A stretch of 64,000 bases of DNA from Phorcus lineatus (taxonomy: Eukaryota > Mollusca > Gastropoda > Trochida > Trochidae). The position numbers were made by a program, and so were the translations under genes. The notes beneath the pieces were generated by a model. The model was not told the origin of the DNA. It ran no database searches and saw only the letters and a list, made by a program, of their open reading frames with translations. The stretch is from assembly GCA_921293015.1 (NCBI GenBank), contig OV121089.1, positions 46,881,220-46,945,219 on the forward strand, in the 5' to 3' direction. The number at the start of each line of letters is the position of its first letter. The first letter of the stretch is position 1. Below, in pieces: positions 49,284 to 60,100 of this stretch.

Positions 49284-50765
49284 AAATTCTCTTCTGGGCT
49301 TTATGATTCACTATCAACCATCTTTGCTGACATTTTCAACTCCTCCCTCAGACTAGGCTATGTCCCTCCTTGTTTCAAACAAGCTTTGATCACTCCTATT
49401 CTCAAGAAACCCTCTTTGGACGTGACTGCCCTAAAGAACTTTCGACCAATCTCAAACTTGCCATTTCTTTCCAAGGTACTGGAAAAGATCGTCCTATCAC
49501 GACTCAAAGAACATCTTGCAGACCACCAACTATTCGAAGTATTCCAGTCCGCCTACAAGACCAGACACAGCACGGAGACAGCACTGCTAAAAGTCCATAA
49601 TGATATCCTAAGATGCATGGACAGACAAGAAGTCATTTTGCTTGTGCTCTTGGACCTCTCAGCGGCCTTTGATACGGTGGATCACAACATCCTTCTCACA
49701 CGCCTCGAGCACACTTTGGGAATAAGTGGCATTCCATTGAGTTGGTTAATCTCCTATCTTAGTAACCGAGACATGACTGTTACTGTATCTGATTCAAAGT
49801 CCGATCATCGTCTCCTGACTTGCGGCGTACCACAGGGTTCGGTACTGGGTCCCGTGCTTTTTCTGATGTACATCACTCCGCTGGGAAACATCATCCGTCA
49901 TCATGGGCTGGACTTTCATGGATATGCTGACGACAACCAGCTGTATGTCAGCACAAAACCCGCCAACATCACCAACAAGAGGGAAATAATGCAGAACTGC
50001 ATAGCTGACATCCGGCAGTGGATGTCACAGAACTTCCTCAAGCTCAACGACGAGAAAACAGAGTACATCATCATTGGCACAAGGCAGCAACTTGGGAAAG
50101 TTCGAGACTCTCCAATACTGATTGGTTCTTCCCACATACCTCCAGTTGACAAAGTAAAAAACCTAGGGGCTTTATTTGACAAATCACTGTCACCCGAAAG
50201 TCATGCCCTCGCCGTAGTGAAGAACGCCTATGTCCACCTCAGGAACATCGGGAGGATTCGGGACTACCTGGACATTGAAAGCACAAAAGTCCTGGCACAG
50301 AGTTACATAATGTCCCGCCTCGACTATTGCAACTTCCTCCTCAGCGGATCAGCAGCCACAAGCAGAGTACAGCGAGCCCAGAACACAGCCGCACGAATCA
50401 TCACAAGGAAGAAGAGGACGGATCACATCACTCCTGTCCTAAAGGATCTACATTGGCTCCCAATCAAACAACGAGTCCAATTCAAGATCCTCACGATGAC
50501 TTTTAACTCTCTCAAAGACGAACATTTTCCACTCTACCTCCAAGATCTTCTCTCGACCTACAAACCCTCCCGGCATCTGAGATCCTCTGACTCATTTCTT
50601 CTCTCTGTACCAGACACTAGGACCAAACTAGCAGACAGAGCCTTCTCTGTCCTTGCACCAAAGTTGTGGAACTCTCTTCCAACTGATCTAAAGAAATCCC
50701 CAAGCATAGACTCTTTCCGCAAAAGACTAAAAACCTTCCTTTTCAAGGAAGCCTACAACCACTAA
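49284..50765 (+). CDS. LINE ORF2 fragment: reverse transcriptase and C-terminal domain
   Basis: The frame is open from the 5' truncation to the stop at 50765; the first in-frame ATG of the RT part is at 49386. Ordered RT motifs are NFRPISNLPFLSKVLEK, SAYKTRHSTETALL, LLDLSAAFDTVDH, GVPQGSVLGPVLF and the catalytic GYADD. A thumb and C-terminal region follows (RLDYCNFLLSG, LHWLPIKQRVQFKI, LWNSLPTDLKKS) and ends FKEAYNH. These are hallmarks of the CR1/L2 group. The upstream AP endonuclease domain is lost, so this copy cannot move on its own. Confidence 0.93.
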   Translation, partial: KFSSGLYDSLSTIFADIFNSSLRLGYVPPCFKQALITPILKKPSLDVTALKNFRPISNLPFLSKVLEKIVLSRLKEHLADHQLFEVFQSAYKTRHSTETALLKVHNDILRCMDRQEVILLVLLDLSAAFDTVDHNILLTRLEHTLGISGIPLSWLISYLSNRDMTVTVSDSKSDHRLLTCGVPQGSVLGPVLFLMYITPLGNIIRHHGLDFHGYADDNQLYVSTKPANITNKREIMQNCIADIRQWMSQNFLKLNDEKTEYIIIGTRQQLGKVRDSPILIGSSHIPPVDKVKNLGALFDKSLSPESHALAVVKNAYVHLRNIGRIRDYLDIESTKVLAQSYIMSRLDYCNFLLSGSAATSRVQRAQNTAARIITRKKRTDHITPVLKDLHWLPIKQRVQFKILTMTFNSLKDEHFPLYLQDLLSTYKPSRHLRSSDSFLLSVPDTRTKLADRAFSVLAPKLWNSLPTDLKKSPSIDSFRKRLKTFLFKEAYNH

Positions 50766-50858
50766 ATTTTCCTCTTGTCACAGCGCCGGTGAGCAGCTCC
50801 AAAGTTGGATACCTAGGCGCTATAAAAATCCATTATCATTATTATTATTATTATTATG
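49284..50858 (+). mobile_element. 5'-truncated L2/CR1-like LINE with (ATT)n tail
   Basis: A non-LTR retrotransposon lies between anonymous AT-rich DNA and the 3' end of the ankyrin gene. The 5' end is truncated inside ORF2 just before the reverse transcriptase. The 3' end has a short UTR with GTGAGCAGCTCC...GGCGCTATAAAAATCC followed by ATT repeats (about 50834-50858), the tail type of L2-like LINEs. The reading frame is intact, so the insertion is young relative to the other LINEs here. It has no counterpart at the paralogous ankyrin locus (13.1-13.4 kb). Confidence 0.9.
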
Positions 50859-51024
50859 ACACAATAATCTCTTCTTCCAACAAACTGCAATGCAAGTTAT
50901 TTTTGAATTAAATGAATGACTAAAGATATGGCTTATAAACAGTATGTTTCACAAAATGAAAACTACCTTTATCAACGGGTCATATGTTTTTCAGCTCCTG
51001 AAAAGAACTGATATCACAAGGAAA

Positions 51025-51171
51025 TAACCATTTTATGAGTATCATGTCGTACCGGTGTTACTCTGCCCCAAAACCAAACTCAGCAGCAATCATCAACCCA
51101 ATTTGTTTTTAGCATTGATATGAAAGCGCTTTTCGAGAACAGCTAATTAACGGAGTTCTACCATATTTGTT
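51025..51171 (-). other. Broken 3' end of the ankyrin array
   Basis: The 18th unit starts normally (NKYGRTPLI) and then runs into 11 unrelated residues and a stop. Read in another frame, the minus strand just beyond still encodes ankyrin-unit remnants (for example VLEKRFHINAKNK, then LMIAAEFG) down to about position 51030. An out-of-frame deletion fused two units at about 51145, so the ancestral protein was longer. I saw no AATAAA on the minus strand between here and the LINE ending at 50858. Confidence 0.75.
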
Positions 51172-54100
51172 TCTAGCATCAATTTTACATCCCTTTTCTT
51201 GAACAAGATACTGAACAAACTCAGCATTGTCTTCACAACAGGCTCGATGTAAAACACTTTCATTATCATGATCAAGTACTGAAATATCTGAACCTTGTCC
51301 AAGGAGAAGATCAAAAACCTTCCTGCAGCCAAACTGAGCTGAAATCATCAACGGAGTTGTACCATATTTGTTTCTAGCATCAATTTTACATCCCTTTTCT
51401 TGAACAAGATAGTGAACAAACTCAACATTGTCTTTACAACAGGCTAGATGTAAAACACTTTCATTATCATGATCAAGTGCTGAAATATCTGAACCTTGTC
51501 CAAGGAGAAGATCAAAAACCTCTCTGCAACCAAAGTGAGCTGAAATCATCAACGGAGTTCTACCATATTTGTTTCTAGCATCAATTTTACATCCCTTTTC
51601 TTGAACAAGATACTGAACAAACTCAACATTGTCTTTACAACAGGCTAGATGTAAAACACTTTCATTATCATGATCAAGTACTGAAATATCTGAACCTTGT
51701 CCAAGGAGAAGATCAAAAACCTTCCTGCAGCCAAACTGAGCTAAAATCATCAACGGAGTTCTACCATATTTGTTTCTAGCATCAATTTTACATCCCTTTT
51801 CTTGAACAAGATAGTGAACAAACTCAACATTGTCTTTACAACAGGCTAGATGTAAAACACTTTCATTATCATGATCAAGTGCTGAAATATCTGAACCTTG
51901 TCCAAGGAGAAGATCAAAAACCTCTCTGCAACCAAAGTGAGCTGAAATCATCAACGGAGTTATACCATATTTGTTTCTAGCATCAATGTTACATCCCTTT
52001 TCTTGAACAAGATACTGAACAAACTCAGCATTGTCTTCACAACAGGCTCGATGTAAAACACTTTCATTATCATGATCAAGTACTGAAATATCTGCACCTT
52101 GTCCAAGGAGAAGATCAAAAACCTTCCTGCAGCCAAACTGAGCTGAAATCATCAGTGGAGTTATACTATATTTGTCTCTAGCATCAATTTTACATCCCTT
52201 TTCTTGAACAAGATACTGAACAAACTCAACATTGTCTTTATAACAGGCTCGATGTAAAACACTTTCATTATCATGATCAAGTACTGAAATATCTGCACCT
52301 TGTCCAAGGAGAAGATCAAAAACCTTCCTGCAGCCAAACTGAGCTGAAATCATCAGTGGAGTTATACTATATTTGTTTCTAGCATCAATTTTACATCCCT
52401 TTTCTTGAACAAGATAGTGAACAAACTCAACATTGTCTTCACAACAGGCTCGATGTAAAACACTTTCATTATCATGATCAAGTACTGAAATATCTGCACC
52501 TTGTCCAAGGAGAAGATCAAAAACCTTCCTGCAGCCAAACTGAGCTGAAATCATCAACGGAGTTCTACCATATTTGTCTCTAGCATAAATGTTACATCCC
52601 TTTTCACGAACAAGATATTGAACAAACTCAGCATTTTCTTTGTAACAGGCTCGATGTAAAACACTTTCATTATCATGATCAAGTGCTGAAATATCTGCAC
52701 CTTGTCCAAGGAGAAGATCAAAAACCTCTCTGCAACCAAAGTGAGCTGAAATCATCAACGGAGTTATAGCATATTTGTTTCTAGCATCAATGTCACATCC
52801 CTTTTCATGAACAAGATACTGAACAAACTCAACATTGTCTTTATAACAGGCTCGATGTAAAACGGTGTGGCTGTCATGATCAAGTACTGAAATATCTGCA
52901 CCTTGTCCAAGGAGAAGATCAAAAACCTTTCTGCAACCAAACTCAGCTGAAATCATCAACGGAGTTATACCATATTTGTTTCTAGCATCAATGTTACATC
53001 CCTTTTCACGAACAAGATACTGAACAAACTCAGCATTGTCTTTGTAACAGGCTCGATGTAAAACACTTTCATTATCATGATCAAGTACTGAAATATCTGC
53101 ACCTTGTCCAAGGAGAAGATCAAAAACCTCTCTGCAACCAAAGTGAGCTGAAATCATCAATGGAGTTCTACCATATTTGTTTCTAGCATCAATGTCACAT
53201 CCCTTTTCATGAACAAGATATTGAACAAACTCAACATTGTCTTTATAACAGGCTTGATGTAAAACAGAGTTACTGTCATAATCAAGTACAGAAATATCTG
53301 CACCTTGTCCGAGAAGAAGATCAAAAACCTTCCTGCAGCCAAACTGAGCTGCAATCATCAACGGAGTTATACCATATTTGTCTCTAGCACCAATGTTACA
53401 TCCCTTTTCACGAACAAGATTTTGAACAAACTCAGCATTGTCTTCACAACAGGCTCGATGTAAAACACTTTCATTATCATGATCAAGTACTGAAATATCT
53501 GCACCTTGTCCGAGGAGAAGATCAAAAACCTTCCTGCAGCCAAACTGAGCTGAAAACATCAGCGGAGTTCTACCATATTTGTCTCTAGCATCAATGTTAC
53601 ATCCCTTTTCACGAACAAGATACTGAACAAACTCAGCATTGTCTTTGTAACAGGCTCGATGTAAAACACTTTCATTATCATGATCAAGTGCTGAAATATC
53701 TGCACCTTGTCCAAGGAGAAGATCAAAAACCTCTCTGCAACCAAAGTGAGCTGAAATCATCAATGGAGTTCTACCATATTTGTTTCTAGCATCAATGTCA
53801 CATCCCTTTTCATGAACAAGATACTGAACAAACTCAACATTGTCTTTATAACAGGCTTGATGTAAAACAGAGTTACTCTCATAATCAAGTACAGAAATAT
53901 CTGCACCTTGTCCGAGGAGAAGATCAAATACCTTCCTGCAGCCAAACTCAGCTGAATTCATCAACGGAGTTCTACCATATTTGTTTCTAGCATCAATGTT
54001 ACATAACTTTTCACGAACAAGATATTGAACAAACTCAACATTGTCTTCACAACAGGCTCGATGTAAAACACTTTCATTATCATGATCAAGTACTGAAATA

Positions 54101-57100
54101 TCTGCACCTTGTCCAAGGAGAAGATCAAATACCTTCCTGCAGCCAAACTGAGCTGAAATCATCAACGGAGTTCTACCATATTTGTTTCTAGAGTGAATGT
54201 TACATCCCTTTTCACGAACAAGATATTGAACAAACTCAATATTGTCTTCACAACAGGCTCGATGTAAAACACTTTCATTATCATGATCAAGTACTGAAAT
54301 ATCTGCACCTTGTCCAAGGAGAAGATCAAAAACCTTCCTGCAGCCAAACTGAGCTGAAATTATCAACGGGTTTCTACCATATTTGTCTCTAGCATCAATG
54401 TTACATTCCTTTTCTTGAACAAGATATTGAACAAAGTCAGAATTGTCTTTACAGCAGGCTCGATGTAAAACAGTTTCATTGTCATTATCAATTACTGAAA
54501 TATCTGCACCTTGATCTATGAGGAAATCGAAAACATTTCTGCAACCATATGAAGAAACGTTCATCAGCTGAGTTCTTCCATTTGCGTCTTTGATGTGAAT
54601 TTCGAGTTTGATCGACTGAGGAAGATATTTTACAAATTCAGCATAGTTAACCCTACAGATATGATGAATTGATGATAAATCTGTCTCTTGACTCGTGAGG
54701 GAATCAAACACATTTCTGCAACCTATCTCAGCAGTATGGCGAAGATATCTAAATATTTTGCGGCTTTTCTTCCATGCTATATTAATAGGAGTATAACCTT
54801 CAACATCCATTTGATGAAATTGTGCATCTCGAAGGCTATTCTCAAAGAATTTATAGAGTTCAAGATGGTCACAGATTGCAACAACATGGAGACAACTTTG
54901 TTCATAGTTATCAGTAGCGTTTGGGTCTGCACCAAACTCAAGAAGTTCTTCTGCTATGCAAATTGAACCATTCTCTGATGCATTCATTAAAGGTGTATAA
55001 CCGCGATAGTCTCTAAAATTGACAAACCCTTCATGTCTGTCTGCAGGTATGAATTTAGTAAGCAGCTTTCGTAAAAGACCATACGATTTTGTTTTAATGC
55101 AAGAGCTGATTGATGATGTAATAGTTGATGTGTCTTCTAGATTTATGACTCTTTTAAGTAAAAGGTCATTTTCAGATTTGAGGCACCAAAACAGAAAGTT
55201 TCCTCCATGTTCACTATCGGAAGCCTTCAGAAGGGATGGAAAAAGAGGTTTAACCTTTTTATGTAGATGATCTAAAATCTCTTGGTCCTTTAACATTTTA
55301 TTTGTCAAAACATCCTTGAAATGTTTGTGTTGAAGTTGATGTACAAATTCATCTACTAATACTGTGATGTTTGATTTGGTGAGAACAATGTTGCCATTAC
55401 TAGAAGTGTCCATCTGATCTGTTTGAATACAGTGAAGTCGACATTCCTTCCACAGATCTCCAGGGTAAAGTCTGTCAACGGCTACAACGCAAGCATCATA
55501 CATTACTTGATATCGGAATGTAATGTTTCCTTCCTCTGAAGCTTTGAAGAATGTTCCAGTGAGGTGATGCATTTCAGTTTCAATGTCATCACAAGATATT
55601 GTTGAATCAACAAAATATTTGCAAATAATTTGCATCAAGTTGTTAAATCTATCATCCTTGATGTTCCTGAGATCCACTTTCCCACCACACACAAGGAGCA
55701 TTATAAATGAAGCCCTTTTCTTTTGGTCAGCTTTACACATCTTAATCATCAGATCCTTATAAAAACTATGTGGATAACAAAAGAAAGTGACATCTTTTGG
55801 AAAGTTCTTTCTGTTGTTATAATAGGAACATATCCCTGGAAGTCCAAAGAAATATTCAACATTAGTTATCTTATGTATGAACCCAAAGTCAAGATCAGGA
55901 ACATTTTGTAGAAGCGGTTCCAGCTCAGACCCTGAACACTGAGAGGAGTTTATGTCAGAAATATTCACAACATATTCATCATCAAGCAGGTCATTCTGCA
56001 TGTGGTCTCTTGTTCTTTTCAAATCGTAAAGTTGGCAGACTATGATATATAGATTGGATGATTCTTTTGACGATAGCTCATTTTGAATAAAATCTAATAC
56101 ACACTGACTATCTTCATCCTTCACTAGCATATCATCAATAACTGTTATTGATTTGATGTTTTTCACAAGTGTTTTGGGATTTACACTTGAAGAATTTTGG
56201 TAGTAGAATCCATCACACAGTTCTCGTCGCACAAAAAAATCAGCAGCATTTGCGGCAAGAGTCGTCTTCCCTTCTTTTGGAAACCCAGTGATGAGGACAA
56301 ATTGTTTATTTTTTAGGCTTTTCTTCACTTGTTCCAATCTTTTTTTAGTTTGAAATTCAAAAAATGTCTCATGTTTCTTGATGAGATCTTGAAAACTTTC
56401 TGTAAAATAAAATGTACTGTTAATTCATATTATTAGATTAAAGAGCAAGATTACTTTGAAGTTGGTTTAATGTTTAATATAGAAAATATACTTATACACA
56501 TACAAACACAGATATACAGGGTCATCTAAAAACGTTAAAGGATCATACATGCTAAAGTATGAGTTTTAACCAAATGTAACTGTTTTTTTATTATGGGTTA
56601 AAAAGTAACATCAATTTCAAAAGCGTGAAATTGCTACTACGAGGAGGTCGCCTTTGTCTAAAAATATATGACGTCATCGATACACCACAAGAAATTACTG
56701 CGAGGAGCTTAGATTGTTATCTCTGAACATCTTCGTGTGGTGGAGTTTGCCATCATAACTAGACTTGCTGTGTGTAAGCGCTGCGCACAATAGAAAAACT
56801 ATTTGTTCGATCTCAAAGTTACGGCTTTCAATTAAATCTACATGTACATGTCCGAGGGAGGATAATCAAAAACTTTGCATAGTAAAATTACGACCAGCGA
56901 CGCGGATACAGAACTTGTTTACCGTAGTCGAGTAAAAGACATCATGCGAGTGTGGTCTTTGTCCGATGATGACATTTGTCACTGAGGGTCTTTGTTGTCG
57001 GGCAGTCACGTACGTACATGACCAAATCAATTATATTCCCTGTTTAACTTACACAGTTACTAAGCATACACAATGTTGATCAACTTTACAATCTTGTCAA

Positions 57101-60100
57101 ATTTTTGTTTAATGCATGCAACATTAGAAATATGCATTTGAAATAAATATATGAATGTACATTCTCCATAAAAGATAATCTCTGAATTACCCGTCCACCT
57201 GTACCATGTTATTCAATATCTTCATGTAACCACCGATAAGTTGTACAACTTAAGGTTAATAAAGAATTGAATTGAATTGAACTGAGCATGTAGAGTTCCA
57301 TACAATTTGCCTTAGCCCACCTGTACCACTCATGAGCCTGATTTTCTAAACAAAAATTACATTCGTAACTCGTGAATGTCATTATCAAAAACGTGTTTGA
57401 TATATTGAGAAATATTATTGAGAAATAGTTCAAGATTTGATTTGAATATGGTTATTCATATTACTTGAAAAAATATTTTCTTCCAAATGTTTCATTACTA
57501 ATATTTGTGAAAACCTGTAATACCATTAAAGAGTTACAATTAAATTACTGTTGCTTTCAACAGTTATAAAGATATACTATGATTCTCAGCACTATTAAAT
57601 TAATCATGACTAAACTAGAGCATCATTATTATATAAACTTTAACTTGAAGATAATTGTATATACATATGTATAATTTCCCCAAAATTGTCCGCTAATAAA
57701 ATCACAACAAGATCACAAATTCATTGACTTTCTTTATTTCCCTTAGCCAGTTTAAAGTTTTTACCTTAAAATAAAAGGGATCAATGAAATAAGTTATTCA
57801 CATCTTTGTTTACCATTACACGTGTTCCCTCTAGATCCTTTGGAAAATTTTACCCTACCCCCATATGCCTAAAGTTCAAATTGTTGCCATGGAAACCAGA
57901 AAAAAATTTAGTTACCAAAATAGCAAAATGCACCACTCCATCACTAGATCTAACCACATACCAAGTTTCGTAAAAAAAATATTGAATGTTTTTTAAGATA
58001 TGGTCCGGAAACGAAAGCTTTTCGTAATTACGGAATTACGGAACCACAGACAGAACTGAAAACATTATGTCTCCTGCAAACCTTTGCGGCAGACATAATA
58101 AATGAGGCTTCGCTAAAGGATTCGCTTGACAAAGCCTGAACAGATATTTGTTTACTGAGCTATTAAAAGTAATGTTATGAAAATATTTCTGTCTATTCTC
58201 TATGAAAGTATATTACATTAAGTAAAAACGTGTGTAAACATTGATTTCAATATGACCACTTAGAGCTAGCCTGTTTTTATATGTTTGAAGTGTTCAAACC
58301 TTGTGCTTCCCGAAGTTAGTGGTTACCATCCAGCCGATTTCTTTCTTATACAGCCAACTGCTGGTCAATGGGTGGTCGATAAATTGTCCTTTTGAGGTCT
58401 TAGTATCTGAAAATAAGACTTTCCCCGACTGGTCCCGGGTACGTCTTCCCCTAACGTGACGGTAAGAACGTCTCCAAGCGTGACAAATCCTTAAACGTTT
58501 TTCACCTAATTTTGAGGTGCATAGCTGACGTCATATTCTCGCTTTTTCACGCTATTGTTTACCCTTTGAACAGCAAGATAGCACGCACATCGAAGTCCAT
58601 AAATGTCATCTTTGAATTTTTATTGTGAAATATCTAAAACGTATTTGTCGCAATGAACGGAATCATTAGCAAAACTTGTTTAGATAGCATGATTTTCATT
58701 TTTCATTGGAATTCTCCTTTAAGACCAAACTTACTTATTAGCTGAAGAACATTCATCCACAAATGCTACTTTTATATCCTGGTGATATCTAGTTTGAACA
58801 TTATTTAGACTGATTTTTTTCTCTGTTTACTTACAAAGATCTTATATTACTGAATTTTATATTAAATACATCTAAGTGTATTGAACTCACTGATGGTGTC
58901 TTCCTGGCATACTGAAAAAAAAACCCACTTAAAATAAATATTGATACATAGAGCATGTATTGATTGATAATTGCAATGGACTTCTGATGTAAAGTAACAA
59001 TATTTAGTTGATATCTGTTTGCAGCTGCATTGCAATTTTTTTAAATCATGAAATTTTGATGTATTTGGATGTTAAATACAGTACTGTACAGCAACGGCAA
59101 GGGAAGATAATTATTATTATGTGTACAATAATTATTCTTTAACCTGTAAAGTGGTCGTCGTATACGGAGTTTGGCAAGATGAAATAAACAGAAGAGGTAA
59201 ATGTCTCCATATGCAATTAATCATATCACATGCTTCAAAGAAAAAAATGTATGTTACATGTTTGCCACCCTTATCACTAATCTTAGATTTCACGAAAAAA
59301 GAGTGGACCTGTTTGGACCTTTGGAATTTATGTAGGTCACTACAACATTTACAATTAGGTATGAGAGAGGTAAAAAAGACCATGACATTTAGCATCTTCA
59401 ATCGTCACTTTTGACGTAATAACACAAATTATCCTTTTTATTGTTGTTATGTCATGATGCTACAAAATGATGAAACATTTCATGATATGTGAGTTTATGT
59501 ATGTATTGCTTAAACGGCAACGTTTTACCTTCTCTTTTTTCTTCTTTCGATGGATGATTTACTGTAAAGAAAAGAATGTAACAAAGTGAATTTGATTGAA
59601 GATTTAATTTGGATCACAGTCTATCTTATAATGTTTATTTTTCATTATATGTTTATAACATTTTGCAGGTTTTACCACAAAAGTTGTTTTCCTATAACGT
59701 CAAGCCGGTATCTTGCAAATAGTTGAAATATAATCACCCACAGATAAGATCATACCAAATAAATTTTATTATCTGCTTAACATGTTCTTAACGGTGCCGA
59801 TAATCCAGTAATCGCCGATACTTATGACAGACGAATTTCTCATTGAGTTTATCGCCAATAATGTTCTTTCTGTATTTGAAGAAGGTAGGCATGAGGTATT
59901 ATCTTTACATTTTCTGCGGGAAGTTCTACGTACGACAAGGACGAGAGGGAAGGAATTTCAATATTCAGGGCTAGAATGCACACAAAATTCTGAAGATTAT
60001 TTCAAACGTCAAGGGAAAGATTGATGTGAGGGATTTACTATTTGCCGGGCATGCATTAAAATTTGCCTTTCAAACTTGAGCCATTGTCCTTCAGGATGGT

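Noticed and set aside
51147-54347. A series of 61-65-residue minus frames spaced 201 bp apart
   Set aside because: They are the alternative frame of the ankyrin units and recur only because the DNA repeats.
51172-54588. Non-coding satellite or CRISPR-like array
   Set aside because: The 201-bp period keeps frame across 17 units and encodes ankyrin motifs; there are no spacers.
56335-56337. TTG as translation start of the ankyrin protein
   Set aside because: The frame continues upstream (LIKKHETFF...) to a splice acceptor at 56400 and joins upstream exons to an ATG at 61971.
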